64,000 bases of DNA from JACVRW01 sp963751105 (GTDB lineage: Bacteria > Actinomycetota > Thermoleophilia > Solirubrobacterales > Thermoleophilaceae): assembly GCA_963751105.1 (NCBI GenBank), contig CAVVTG010000002.1, positions 248,001 to 312,000 of the forward strand, written 5' to 3'. The position numbers and the translations under genes are program-made. This document shows, piece after piece, positions 56,529-64,000 of this stretch. The notes under the pieces are model-generated. The model saw only the letters and a program-made list of their open reading frames with translations, was not told the origin of the DNA and did no database searches. Each line of letters starts with the position of its first letter. Within the stretch, counting starts at the first letter, position 1.

Positions 56529-57395
56529 TCAAACGGCGCGGCCGAGTCCCACCTCGACCTCGTCGCGCTCGACCGCGAGGGCGAGATCGGCGGGCCGGCG
56601 GCCCAGCTCGGCCCAGGCCTCGCCGGCGCTGATCTGGAAGCGGTCGAGGAAGTCGTCGGTGTGCATCGGGTCGTGGTGGAAGAGCATCAATCGCTCGGTG
56701 TCCACGCGCTCGGCGAAGCGCAGCGTGTCGGACATGCTCGAGTGGCCCCAGCCCAGGTGGGAGGGGTACTCGGAATCCGAGTACTGGCAGTCGTGCAGCA
56801 GCAGCGTCGAGCCTCTTGCCAGGTCGAAGCCCGAGATCCACTCCGCCTCGTCCCGGCTGAGATCGGTGCCCAGCGCGGGCTCGTGGTCGGGGAGGTAACA
56901 CAGCGAGGTGTCGCCGTCGGTGATGCGGTAGCCCAGCGTCGGACCGCGGTGGGTCACCGAGGCGGCCCGCACCGTGGCCGACCCGATCTTCCACTCGCTG
57001 TGCGGGGCGTCGCGGAAGGACACGTCGCAGGGCAGCTCGCGCACCTCCACCGGCGACAGGGGTGCCGAGATGTAGCGAGCGATCCGGTCCTGAAGTGTGG
57101 CGTCCGGCGCTTCCGGGCCCCAGACCACCACGTGGGCATCCGGGCGAAACAGCGGGGCGAAGAACATCAGGCCCTGGATGTGGTCGAGGTGGAGGTGGGT
57201 GAGCAGGATGAAGATCCGATCCGTCTCGGGCGTCAACGCCAGCCCCAGGCTGCGAATGCCGGTGCCGGCGTCCAGCACCACCAGCGTGCCGTCGGAGAGC
57301 GTGACCGCGACACACGAGGTGTTGCCCCCGTAACGACTCGTCTCCCAGCCAGGGGCCGGCACAGAGCCGCGCGCTCCCCAGATCTTCACGCGCAT
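56529..57395 (-). CDS. MBL-fold metallo-hydrolase (phosphodiesterase/RNase Z-like)
   Basis: This 288-aa protein has MRVKIWGARGSVPAPGWETS at its start, the zinc-binding ILLTHLHLDHIQGLMFFAPL (HxHxDH), VTHRGPTLGYRITDGDTSLC, and the late ligands LLLHDCQYSDSEYPSHLGWG and LMLFHHDPMHTDDFLD. The KIWGARGSxPxP start and layout mark the group linked to cyclic-nucleotide phosphodiesterase/RNase Z-type hydrolases often found beside PAS or response regulators. Here the PAS gene is immediately upstream with no gap, so the PAS protein may regulate it. Confidence 0.9.
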   Translation of the reverse strand: MRVKIWGARGSVPAPGWETSRYGGNTSCVAVTLSDGTLVVLDAGTGIRSLGLALTPETDRIFILLTHLHLDHIQGLMFFAPLFRPDAHVVVWGPEAPDATLQDRIARYISAPLSPVEVRELPCDVSFRDAPHSEWKIGSATVRAASVTHRGPTLGYRITDGDTSLCYLPDHEPALGTDLSRDEAEWISGFDLARGSTLLLHDCQYSDSEYPSHLGWGHSSMSDTLRFAERVDTERLMLFHHDPMHTDDFLDRFQISAGEAWAELGRRPADLALAVERDEVEVGLGRAV

Positions 57396-57803
57396 CTAGT
57401 CCTCCTCGTCGTCCTCGACCGACCAGAAGATCGCCATGGCGCCGTGGGTGCCGGACATGGTCACGATCGGGATCGCGGTCACGTGGATCTCGTGCTCGCG
57501 CCCGTCGAGCGCACGGATGCGGAAGCGTCCCAGCGCCGGGCGGTTGTTGCGCAGGGCCACGGTCAGGGGCAGCTCCTCCCAGGGGATGGGGTGGCCGTCA
57601 TCGTCGAGCGGGCCGAACTCGGTCCCCCAGCGCTCCGGCGCCAGCTGGCCGCCTTCCTCGAAGCGGCGCCCGAGGAGGGCGCCGGCGGCGTCGTTGTAGA
57701 AGACGACCACTCCTTCCGCGTCGACCAGGAACGCCGGCGTGGACAGGCCGGTCATCAGATTGCGTGCGTGGATGAGCTGGAGCGGGCGCTGGCCTTCGGT
57801 CAC
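57396..57803 (-). CDS. PAS-domain protein
   Basis: This protein of about 135 aa is a single PAS domain: LMTGLSTPAFLVDAEGVVVF-YNDAAGALLGRRFEEGG, PLTVALRNNRPALGRFRIRA, EIHVTAIPIVTMSGTHGAMA, FWSVEDDEED. It has no output domain, so it would act by binding a partner such as the adjoining MBL protein. I prefer GTG 57803 because a TAGAGT box lies 7 nt upstream; GTG 57812 overlaps that box. Stop and next start are adjacent (57396/57395). Confidence 0.85.
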   Translation of the reverse strand: MTEGQRPLQLIHARNLMTGLSTPAFLVDAEGVVVFYNDAAGALLGRRFEEGGQLAPERWGTEFGPLDDDGHPIPWEELPLTVALRNNRPALGRFRIRALDGREHEIHVTAIPIVTMSGTHGAMAIFWSVEDDEED

Positions 57804-57886
57804 CGTGGGCACTCTACGAGAGCAACTCTGGTGCCGTCCACGGGTTTCGGGCTTCGCCTACCCGCCCCCCGACCCGAGGAGTCCTC

Positions 57887-58402
57887 GTGTTCAAACGCCT
57901 TCTGCCCTCTCCCGCCATGCTGGTGGCGCTGATCGCCCTGTTCCTGTCGATGGGCGGTGTCTCCTACGGCCTCGCCACCGGCGTCATCGACGGCCGTGAG
58001 ATCAGGAACAACACGATCACCTACAAGGACGTGAAGAGCGACAAGCTCGGCGGCAAGTCGATCAAGGAATCCGGTCTCGGGATCGTCCCCGCGGCAGCCG
58101 TGGCCGGCGGCGGCGCGCGCTTCGCCGTGGTCAACGCCGGCGGCCAGGCGGTTCGCGGACGCAGCGTGAGCTCGGCGGCACGCACGGCCCAGGGTCGCTA
58201 CCAGGTGATCTTCGACACCGACATCCGCGGCTGCGCCTACTTCGCCACCGTCGGCAATCCCGCGGCGGGCAACGGACCGCCCAACAACGGCATCAGCGTC
58301 GGCTCGCTGACCACCAACGTCAACGGCGTGGCGGTGACCACCGACGCCGGCGGCAACAACCAGCCCGAGGACCGGCCGTTCCACCTGATCGTCAGCTGCT
58401 GA
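57887..58402 (+). CDS. Exported protein with Thermoleophilia-type N-terminus
   Basis: This 171-aa protein has a signal-peptide-like start (RLLPSPAMLVALIALFLSMG) followed by IDGREIRNNTITYKDVKSDK, a lysine- and Asn-rich repeat like the 'NNTIxTKDVKNGSL' arrays of abundant exported proteins in Solirubrobacterales. The C-terminal half is a beta-rich domain with two Cys (IRGCAYFATVGNPA and the final SC), probably disulphide-linked. Function unknown; the pattern supports the lineage assignment. GTG 57887 has an AGGAG site. A long terminator hairpin follows 9 nt after the stop. Confidence 0.8.
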   Translation: MFKRLLPSPAMLVALIALFLSMGGVSYGLATGVIDGREIRNNTITYKDVKSDKLGGKSIKESGLGIVPAAAVAGGGARFAVVNAGGQAVRGRSVSSAARTAQGRYQVIFDTDIRGCAYFATVGNPAAGNGPPNNGISVGSLTTNVNGVAVTTDAGGNNQPEDRPFHLIVSC

Positions 58403-58411
58403 CCGAGTGAA

Positions 58412-58450
58412 GCGGGTAGTCCCTCACCTCGTCGAGGAGGGACTGCCCGC
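58412..58450 (+). terminator. Long terminator hairpin
   Basis: GCGGGTAGTCCCTC (58412-58425) pairs with GAGGGACTGCCCGC, apart from one A bulge, including one G-T pair. An inner CCTCG/CGAGG stem lies near the loop. It is the strongest hairpin I find after a stop codon (9 nt) in the window. Confidence 0.65.
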
Positions 58451-58501
58451 CGATCGCCGAAAGCTATCGCCGTTCGGCCGGCTACGGATAGGGTCTCGCG
58501 G

Positions 58502-58984
58502 ATGGCGGGTGACATCGAGCTGCGTGAGGGGGAGGAGTCGGTTTACCAGGGCCACCCCTCCTGGCGAGCCCTCGCCTCGTTCTACCTCCTGGGACTGCTG
58601 GTCGCGCTGGCCGTGTTCCTGGTGGTCGCGGTGGCGATCGGTGAGACGGCAATCGGGATCGTGCTGGGCGTGGTCATCGCCGCGGTCGTCCTGGTGGTCG
58701 GCTACCTGCGTCGCGTCTTCACGCGCTACGTGATCACCAGCCAGCGCCTGCGCATCAGCCGCGGCATCGTCAGCCGCAAGGTCCAGGAGACGCGCCTCGA
58801 CCGTGTGCAGAACGTGAACTTCGACCAGAGCGTCATCGATCGGATGCTGAGCGTCGGCAGCGTCGACTTCGACACCGCGGGCACCGACGACTCGGAGTTC
58901 GTGTTCGAATGGGTGAACGACCCCGAGGGCGTGGTCCGGGCCGTGAACGATGCGATCCACGAGCAGCGCCTCGCGGGACCGTGA
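58502..58984 (+). CDS. PH-domain (bPH2) membrane protein
   Basis: This 160-aa protein starts with a short cytoplasmic part (EESVYQGHPSWRALASFYLL), two membrane helices (LGLLVALAVFLVVAVAIG, IAAVVLVVGYLRRVFTRYVI) and a bacterial PH domain: TSQRLRISRGIVSRKVQETR, LDRVQNVNFDQSVIDRMLSV, GSVDFDTAGTDDSEFVFEWV. The family (YdbS/YdbT-like) is membrane-associated with unknown ligand. ATG 58502 has a TAGGGT box (58489-58494) 7 nt upstream. The M23 peptidase overlaps its end (GTGA). Confidence 0.88.
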   Translation: MAGDIELREGEESVYQGHPSWRALASFYLLGLLVALAVFLVVAVAIGETAIGIVLGVVIAAVVLVVGYLRRVFTRYVITSQRLRISRGIVSRKVQETRLDRVQNVNFDQSVIDRMLSVGSVDFDTAGTDDSEFVFEWVNDPEGVVRAVNDAIHEQRLAGP

Positions 58985-59472
58985 AGCTGGCCACCATCAC
59001 CGCGGTCTTCACCGCGGTGGTTCCGGCGGCCAACGGGGTGGAGGCGCCCAGGCCCGAGGCGGTCTTTCCGCTCGCCGGGTCCGCCGACTTCGGGGAGGCA
59101 GACGCCCGCTTCGGCGCCGCGCGGGGCGGGCGGGCGCACGAGGGTCAGGACGTGTTCGCCGATGCCGGCACCCCCATCAGATCCACTCGCGACGGCGTGG
59201 TGATCGAGACGGGTGACGACGGCGGGCGGGGCAACTACGTCGCCCTCTGGAACGCGGACACGCGGCAGACCTTCGTGTACCTGCACATGCTGCGCCCCAC
59301 CCCCCTGCGCAAGGGCGAGCGGGTCACGGCCGGCACCCGGATCGGGGCAGTGGGCTGCACCGGCTCGTGCTGGGGCGACCATCTGCACCTGGAGATTCGG
59401 GCCGGTCGGGACACCACCGGCCGGGCTCGGGACCCGCTGCCGTTGCTGCGCCGCCTCGACCCGCACGGCTGA
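58981..59472 (+). CDS. M23-family metallopeptidase (LytM-like)
   Basis: This 163-aa protein has a hydrophobic N-terminus of about 22 residues (signal peptide) and a LytM-type peptidase domain. GRAHEGQDVFADAGTPIRST carries HxxxD, and WGDHLHLEIRAGRDTTGR carries HxH. YVALWNADTRQTFVYLHMLR and GTRIGAVGCTGS are the intervening strands. M23 enzymes cut peptidoglycan cross-bridges or are inactive scaffold forms; the two metal ligands and HLHLE look intact. Its GTG start overlaps the PH gene by 4 nt. Confidence 0.85.
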   Translation: MKLATITAVFTAVVPAANGVEAPRPEAVFPLAGSADFGEADARFGAARGGRAHEGQDVFADAGTPIRSTRDGVVIETGDDGGRGNYVALWNADTRQTFVYLHMLRPTPLRKGERVTAGTRIGAVGCTGSCWGDHLHLEIRAGRDTTGRARDPLPLLRRLDPHG

Positions 59473-59498
59473 GCGCGCCCCAGTACGCTGCCGCTCTC

Positions 59499-59801
59499 GT
59501 GGACCAGATGGAGCTCCGCAACCGGCTCGTCATGGCCACCCAGATGTGGCGGGAGGCGAGCGACGACCCGCTTCCGCGGATGCCGCCGGGAGACCCGCTC
59601 GAGCAGCTCAACGGGTTCGAGTTGAAGCTCATCGACATGCTCTGCGCCCGGGCCACGCCGCAGACCGCTCGCGATGTCGCGGACAAGACCTGGGATCTTG
59701 TGCACGCCCGCCCCGATGAGGATCCGGTGAAGCGGCGCGTGGTCGAATGTCACGAGGCCCTCGCCCGCCTGTCCGCGCGAGGTGGCGGCCCCGGTTTCTA
59801 G
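59499..59801 (+). CDS. Hypothetical helical protein (100 aa)
   Basis: This protein of about 100 aa is predicted helical: MELRNRLVMATQMWREASDD, EQLNGFELKLIDMLCARATP, ARDVADKTWDLVHARPDEDP, VKRRVVECHEALARLSARGG. I recognise no domain. GTG 59499 or ATG 59508 is the start. It lies between the M23 gene (26-nt gap) and the SpoIIE-type regulator, whose start codon overlaps its end (about 20 nt if GTG 59782 is used), suggesting co-expression. Confidence 0.6.
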   Translation: MDQMELRNRLVMATQMWREASDDPLPRMPPGDPLEQLNGFELKLIDMLCARATPQTARDVADKTWDLVHARPDEDPVKRRVVECHEALARLSARGGGPGF

Positions 59802-62379
59802 GCTCCGCCCGATCGTGAGGGAGCTCCCCGAGCTCTTCGACGATCGCGTCAAGGCGCGCTCCCTCGCCTACCTCTTCCTGGCCGGCGCCGCGCTCGGCCT
59901 GCTCACGGTGGCCTTGCCCCACTCGGAGGAGGTCATGGACCGCGAGCTACTGATGGTGGCGGGCGCCGCCGTCGTGCTGGCCCTGGCCTCCTTCTTCTGG
60001 TCCGGGCACGCTCGTCCCTGGCAGCTGCACGCGCTGCTGGCCATCGGCAACGTGCTGCTGTCGCTCGCCAACTACTACGTCGACGCGACCGTCACCTACC
60101 CGCTGCTCTACACGTGGACGGCGCTCTACGCCTTCTACTTCTTCCGGATCGATTCGGCGCTCCTCCACGTGGCCTTCATCGGTCTCTGTTACGCCGTCGT
60201 CCTGATCGCGGTCGAGCCCGGCAGCCCGGTCGTCCGCTGGCTCCTGGCGGTGGGCACGCCACTGGTGGCCGGCCTGCTGGTCACGCGCCTGCTCGGCCGG
60301 ACGCGCGCTGAGGCGATCGAGGCCGACCAGCGCGCCCAGGCGCTCCAGGAGAGCGAGATGCGTACCCGCCTCGTGCTCGACGGCGCCCCGGACGCCTTCG
60401 TCGCGCTCGATCGCCACGGGGTGATCACGTCCTGGAACAGTGCCTCCGAGCGCCTCTTCGGCTTCACGGCGGGCGACGCGATCGGAACGCCGATGCGCGA
60501 GCTGATCATCCCGCCCGAGTTTCGCGAGCGCCACGACCGGCGCCGGCAGGAGCTCGTGAACAGCGCCAGCACGGTCACCTCCGCGCGCTTCGAGGTGGAG
60601 TTCATGCACCGTGACGGCACCCGTTTCCCGGGCGAGGCCCACGTGTCGAAGATCGAGATCCAGGACGAGCCGTTCATCTCCGGCTTCATCCGCGACACGA
60701 CCGAGCAGGCGCGCCAGGAGGCGCAGCGCGAAGCGCTCGTGCGCGAGCAGGCGGCACGGGCGGAGGCGGAGCGGGTGACAGGGCTCGTGAGCCGGGTGAC
60801 GCTCCTGGTGGACGCAGCGCTCGTGTCGGGCACGCTCGACGAGATCCTCGCGACGCTCGTGCGGGAGGTGCGTGGCGTGCTCGAGGCGGACGTGGCCACC
60901 ATCATGCTCGCCGAGGAGGACGAGCGCCTCAGCGTGCGTGCGTCGTCGGGCGCGGGCGAGCCCGTGCCGCCGGGTGGCGAAGAGCCGCCCGAGACGATCG
61001 CGTTCGGCGAGGGCTTCGCCGGGCGGGTGGCGCTGTCCCGGGAGGCGCTGCTCACGCACGGACCCTCGGCCGGCGACCTGCCCGACCCAGGGCTCCGCAG
61101 CGCTGATCTGGAATCGCTGATCGGGGTGCCGCTCCTGGCCGAGAACACCGTGACGGGCGTGCTGGTGGCCGGCGCGGCTCCCCCTCGGCGCTTCTCGCCC
61201 GACGACCTCACGCTGCTGCGCCTGGCCGCCGACCGGGTGGCGCTGGCCCTCCTGCACGCCCGGATCTACGAGCGTGAGCACCGCATCGCGGAGACCCTCC
61301 AGCGCAGCCTGTTGCCCGACCGCCTGCCCAGGCCGCCGGGCGTGGAGGTGGCTGCCCGCTACGAGCCCGCCGCGGCCGAAGCCGAGGTGGGAGGGGACTG
61401 GTACGACGTGATCCCCCGGCCGGGCGGCGGCGTGGGACTCGTGATGGGCGACGTGGCGGGCAAGGGCCTGGGCGCTGCGTCGATGGTCGGCCGGCTGCGC
61501 AGCGCGCTGCGGGCCTATGCCCTCGAGGGCCACGAGCCTGCACACGTGGTGCAGCAGCTCAACCGGCTCATGTGGGCGGACGGCGGCGAGGGGCAGATGA
61601 CGACGCTGCTGTACATGGTCGTCGACCCCGGCGAGGCCCGGATGCAGTGGGTGAACGCCGGGCATCCCGCGCCGTTGCTCGTTCCCGCCGGGGGCCCGCC
61701 GCGCTTCCTCGAGGGCGGCGCCTCGGTGCCACTCGGCGTGCTCCCGTTCGCCGCCTACGAGCAGACGACGACCGCGATGCATCCCGACAGCACCGTGGTG
61801 CTCTACACCGATGGACTGATCGAACGCCCCGGCGAGCACCTCGACGACGGAATGGCCCGGCTCGTGAAGCGCGTGGGCGAGGCGACAGGCGATCCCGAGA
61901 GCCTCTGCGACCACCTACTGGCCACGCTGCTGCCCGATGACGGGGTCACCGACGACGTGGCGATCCTGGCCCTCCACAACCTGCCCGTCCCGGATCGCTT
62001 CCGAATCAGCTTTCCGGCCGAGCCCGAGTCCCTCGCACCGATGCGGTCGATGCTGCGGCGCTGGCTGCGTCACGCCGGGTGCGACGACACCGAGCTGGTC
62101 GAGCTCGTGACCGCCGTCGGCGAGGCCGCCACCAACACGATCGAACACGCCGGAGGCGCGGGCGGGTTGCCCTTCCAGGTGGCGGGACGCCTCGATGACC
62201 ACCTCATCGAGCTCTCCGTGCGCGACTTCGGCGCCTGGCGGCTTCCCCGCGGGGGCGACCAGGGCCGCGGCCTCTCGCTAATCGAGGCGCTGACGGATAC
62301 GGTTGACGTGGCGCCGTCCCCGGAGGGAACCACGGTGCGGATGACTCGCAGGCTGGTCGGCAACGGAGGCACACGGTGA
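59782..62379 (+). CDS. Membrane PAS-GAF-SpoIIE phosphatase with fused HATPase kinase domain
   Basis: This 865-aa sensor regulator combines five parts. About six membrane helices occupy residues 1-170 (LLAIGNVLLSLANYYVDATV). A PAS domain follows (190-310; FVALDRHGVITSWNSASERL), then a GAF domain (340-500), a PP2C-type SpoIIE phosphatase (530-735; AEVGGDWYDVIPRPGG, VMGDVAGKGLGAASMVGRL, WVNAGHPAPLLVPAGG, VVLYTDGLIERPGE) and a C-terminal RsbW-like HATPase (LVTAVGEAATNTIEHAGGAG, RGLSLIEALTD). One protein thus carries both the phosphatase and the kinase of a partner switch; the target is the STAS protein encoded next. GTG 59782 or 59815 is the start. Confidence 0.93.
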   Translation: MAAPVSRLRPIVRELPELFDDRVKARSLAYLFLAGAALGLLTVALPHSEEVMDRELLMVAGAAVVLALASFFWSGHARPWQLHALLAIGNVLLSLANYYVDATVTYPLLYTWTALYAFYFFRIDSALLHVAFIGLCYAVVLIAVEPGSPVVRWLLAVGTPLVAGLLVTRLLGRTRAEAIEADQRAQALQESEMRTRLVLDGAPDAFVALDRHGVITSWNSASERLFGFTAGDAIGTPMRELIIPPEFRERHDRRRQELVNSASTVTSARFEVEFMHRDGTRFPGEAHVSKIEIQDEPFISGFIRDTTEQARQEAQREALVREQAARAEAERVTGLVSRVTLLVDAALVSGTLDEILATLVREVRGVLEADVATIMLAEEDERLSVRASSGAGEPVPPGGEEPPETIAFGEGFAGRVALSREALLTHGPSAGDLPDPGLRSADLESLIGVPLLAENTVTGVLVAGAAPPRRFSPDDLTLLRLAADRVALALLHARIYEREHRIAETLQRSLLPDRLPRPPGVEVAARYEPAAAEAEVGGDWYDVIPRPGGGVGLVMGDVAGKGLGAASMVGRLRSALRAYALEGHEPAHVVQQLNRLMWADGGEGQMTTLLYMVVDPGEARMQWVNAGHPAPLLVPAGGPPRFLEGGASVPLGVLPFAAYEQTTTAMHPDSTVVLYTDGLIERPGEHLDDGMARLVKRVGEATGDPESLCDHLLATLLPDDGVTDDVAILALHNLPVPDRFRISFPAEPESLAPMRSMLRRWLRHAGCDDTELVELVTAVGEAATNTIEHAGGAGGLPFQVAGRLDDHLIELSVRDFGAWRLPRGGDQGRGLSLIEALTDTVDVAPSPEGTTVRMTRRLVGNGGTR

Positions 62380-62729
62380 ACGAGGGGCTCGTCGAGCTCG
62401 CAATCGAGGAACGTGGCGACGTGGTGGTCGCGCGCCTCACCGGGGAGCTGGACATCGCCGGCGCATCGGGGACCGGTGAGCGGATCGGCGAGGCCGTGCC
62501 CATCGACGCCCGCGGCCTCGTGGTCGACATGTCCGACCTCGAGTTCATCGACTCGAGCGGAGTGGCCATGCTGTTCGGACTCGTGCGTCGCCTGTCCGGC
62601 CGCCGCCAGGAGCTGAGGGTGGTCGCGCCGCAGGGCCGCCCGGTGGCCCGGGTGCTCGAGATCGTGGAGTTCGACCGGGCGGCGCCGATCAGCGCCGACG
62701 TTCAGACGGCCGTGACCGAGCTGTCCTGA
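62376..62729 (+). CDS. STAS-domain anti-sigma factor antagonist
   Basis: This 117-aa STAS protein has DVVVARLTGELDIAGASGTG, VPIDARGLVVDMSDLEFIDS, SGVAMLFGLVRRLSGRRQEL. The FIDSSGVAML site gives the Ser (in DSS) phosphorylated by RsbW-type kinases. It is the partner of the SpoIIE/HATPase protein, whose stop codon its GTG overlaps (GTGA). Dephosphorylated STAS would sequester an anti-sigma kinase and free a sigma factor. A small hairpin follows the stop. Confidence 0.93.
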   Translation: MNEGLVELAIEERGDVVVARLTGELDIAGASGTGERIGEAVPIDARGLVVDMSDLEFIDSSGVAMLFGLVRRLSGRRQELRVVAPQGRPVARVLEIVEFDRAAPISADVQTAVTELS

Positions 62730-62743
62730 GCGCACCGCTGCGC
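62730..62743. terminator. Bidirectional hairpin between convergent genes
   Basis: GCGCA-CCGC-TGCGC has a 5-bp stem and begins directly after the STAS stop, 4 nt from the end of the convergent hydrolase gene. Confidence 0.4.
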
Positions 62744-62747
62744 CGGC

Positions 62748-63560
62748 TCAGGCCGTAGCCGCGGTCCGGGCCTCCGCGATGAAGTCGAGCACGAGCCGGT
62801 TGAACTCCTCGGCGCGCTCGATGCTCGAGCCGTGCGGCGCTCCCTCGATCACCGTGAGCCTGGCGTCCGGGATCAGCTCGGCTAGCTCGCGCGCCTTCCA
62901 CACCGGCACGAGGATGTCGTGCTCGGCTCCGATCACGTGCGTGGGCATGGAGAGCGAGCCCAGCCGGTCACGAGTGTCGTGGCGGCTCGAGGCCGCCAGC
63001 TGGCGCGCGAAGGCCTCGGGCGGCTGGGGGTTGGGGTTCTGCAGCATCATGCCGCGCACGAACGCGACCATCTCCGCGTTCTCGAAGAACTCCTCGGAGT
63101 GGTTGAGCAGCATCAGCTCGTCGATGTGCTCCTCGCGGCTGACCTTGCCCACGCGCGCGCCCCACAGCTCACTGAACTTGCGCGCCCAGCTCCCGCCGGC
63201 GGCGAACGTCACCGCGAGCGTCAGGGTGCGCACGCGCTCCGGCGCCCGGCAGGCCATCTCCTGGGCGATCGCCCCACCCATCGACACACCGAGCAGGTGG
63301 AAGCTGTCCAGCTCCAGCGCGTCGGCCAGGGCGAGCGCATCCTGGGCCATGTCGGCCACCTCGTAGTCCGCGGAGGCCATCGACGACCGCCCCACGTCGC
63401 GGTTGTCGAAGATGACCGTGCGGTGCTGGGCCGAGAAGGACGGCACCTGCAGGGTCCAGGCCAGTACGTCCGCGGAGAGCCCCATCACGCAGAGCAGGGG
63501 CTCTCCCTCTCCGTGCACCTCGTGGTAGATCGTCTGGCCGTTCGCTTCGATCGTGGGCAT
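62748..63560 (-). CDS. Alpha/beta hydrolase
   Basis: This 270-aa alpha/beta hydrolase has EGEPLLCVMGLSADVLAWTL (oxyanion region), VIFDNRDVGRSSMAS, the Ser elbow FHLLGVSMGGAIAQEMA (GVSMGG), acid in VIGAEHDILVPVWKAREL and the His in EGAPHGSSIERAEEFN. Relatives include 3-oxoadipate enol-lactonase-like esterases; substrate not known. ATG 63560 has a TAGGCT box (63567-63572) 6 nt upstream, so the mRNA is leaderless. It is divergent from the flavin monooxygenase gene. Confidence 0.9.
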   Translation of the reverse strand: MPTIEANGQTIYHEVHGEGEPLLCVMGLSADVLAWTLQVPSFSAQHRTVIFDNRDVGRSSMASADYEVADMAQDALALADALELDSFHLLGVSMGGAIAQEMACRAPERVRTLTLAVTFAAGGSWARKFSELWGARVGKVSREEHIDELMLLNHSEEFFENAEMVAFVRGMMLQNPNPQPPEAFARQLAASSRHDTRDRLGSLSMPTHVIGAEHDILVPVWKARELAELIPDARLTVIEGAPHGSSIERAEEFNRLVLDFIAEARTAATA

Positions 63561-63612
63561 CGGCGAAGCCTACCTTGGCTGGCTGGCCAACTTGGTAGGC
63601 TCGTCGCGCTTC

Positions 63613-64000
63613 ATGGGCACGGTGTGCGTGATCGGCGCGGGGTCATCCGGCATTGCCGCATGCCAGGTGCTGCACGCCCGCGGGATCGACTTCGACTGCT
63701 TCGAGAAGGGGTCCGAGGTCGGGGGCAACTGGCGCTACGACAACGACAACGGCATGTCGTCGGCCTACCGCTCGCTGTTCATCAACACCTCGCGGCGGAT
63801 GATGGAGTACGCCACCTACCCGATGCCGGACGACTATCCGGACTATCCGCACCACACGCAGATCGCCACCTACTTCGACGATTACGTCGACCACTTCGGC
63901 TTCCGGGACAGGATCCGCTTCAACACCGAGGTCACGGCCGTCGAGGCCACGCCCGACGGCGGCTACGACGTGACCCTCGAGGACGGGACCGTGCGCCGCT
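63613..64000 (+). CDS. Flavin-containing monooxygenase (N-terminal part)
   Basis: The gene runs off the window; 129 residues are seen. TVCVIGAGSSGIAACQVLHA is the FAD-binding GxGxxG motif, DCFEKGSEVGGNWRYDNDNG the second, and SSAYRSLFINTSRRMMEYAT and YPHHTQIATYFDDYVDHFGF match the FMO/Baeyer-Villiger branch (YxSLxxNxPK and YLxxYAxHF positions). It would oxygenate ketones or N/S compounds with NADPH and FAD. A TAGGCT box (63596-63601) lies 11 nt before the ATG. Confidence 0.9.
   Translation, partial: MGTVCVIGAGSSGIAACQVLHARGIDFDCFEKGSEVGGNWRYDNDNGMSSAYRSLFINTSRRMMEYATYPMPDDYPDYPHHTQIATYFDDYVDHFGFRDRIRFNTEVTAVEATPDGGYDVTLEDGTVRR

Noticed and set aside
59499..59801. Upstream extension of the 100-aa gene to 59367
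   Set aside because: It would overlap the M23 peptidase by over 100 nt and adds only Pro/Ser/Gly-rich residues.
59947..61914. 655-codon minus-strand frame under the SpoIIE gene
   Set aside because: Composition artefact; the plus strand carries complete PAS, GAF, SpoIIE and HATPase motifs.
1..64000. tRNA, rRNA and CRISPR arrays
   Set aside because: No TTCGA-type T-loop with cloverleaf arms, no conserved rRNA stretches, and no regularly spaced 25-40 nt repeats were found on either strand.

Overview
The window looks like chromosome from a very GC-rich actinobacterium (about 70% G+C by eye, many GTG/TTG starts, genes packed end to end). Several proteins point to the class Thermoleophilia (Solirubrobacterales-like). 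These include an exported protein with the N-terminal pattern PAMLVALIALFLSMGG, very large LuxR/LAL regulators, and short Cys-rich zinc-ribbon proteins. This placement is inference from remembered family patterns, not from a search. I see no rRNA, tRNA or CRISPR array.

Layout. 1-2.3 kb: tail of a CO-dehydrogenase accessory cluster (CoxE-like VWA protein, a free-standing fragment of a CoxL-type molybdenum hydroxylase, CoxG) with a YceI protein. 2.3-3.4 kb: zinc-ribbon membrane protein and flavin/PNPOx-type protein. 3.4-13.4 kb: a coherent regulatory block. It has two paralogous ~965-aa LuxR-type ATPase regulators, an MMPL exporter, a six-helix membrane protein and four very small proteins. A shared palindrome (TCAGGG-N5-CCCTGA, often with an extra upstream TCAGGG) stands 34-35 nt before the start codon of at least five of these genes. 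This is the most striking undescribed feature of the window.

13.4-24.9 kb: hydrolase, DHA2-type drug exporter, animal-type haem peroxidase, phosphodiester glycosidase, TatA/TatC, a GAF/HD-GYP protein, a cupin, an ABC exporter and an MFS transporter. The ABC and MFS genes each carry an apparent one-base frameshift. 24.9-31.4 kb: a 1075-aa FAD oxidoreductase fused to an acetoacetate-decarboxylase-like domain, a SnoaL-like protein, a REP-like palindrome, AzlC/AzlD, a RibD-like reductase and a LysR regulator. 31.4-43.5 kb: HdeD, RDD, NfeD-slipin and DoxX membrane proteins, an ECF-like sigma factor with a small zinc anti-sigma-like protein, an acyl-lipid desaturase, a DEAD-box helicase, an epoxide-hydrolase-like protein, a cyclopropane-fatty-acid synthase, an AraC regulator, a glyoxalase-fold protein and a cytochrome P450.

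43.5-50 kb: a tiny membrane peptide, a zinc metallopeptidase, then an accessory stretch (about 44.6-48.8 kb) of lower G+C. It carries an unknown 448-aa protein, a MITE-like element with target duplication, a flavodiiron-type metallo-beta-lactamase-fold protein and a SnoaL-like protein, followed by a SABATH-like methyltransferase. 50-64 kb: secreted GH1 glycosidase, aldo/keto reductase, MFS exporter, P1 peptidase, lactate/malate dehydrogenase, MBL and PAS proteins, an exported protein with a strong terminator, a PH-domain protein, an M23 peptidase, a partner-switching SpoIIE phosphatase/kinase fusion with its STAS antagonist, an alpha/beta hydrolase, and the start of a flavin monooxygenase.

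A recurrent theme is leaderless transcription: at least thirteen genes have a TANNNT box 6-11 nt before the start codon. The regulatory content (two LAL proteins, sigma/anti-sigma, HD-GYP, SpoIIE/STAS, AraC, LysR) and the membrane/lipid genes suggest a region for envelope maintenance and stress adaptation in a soil organism.
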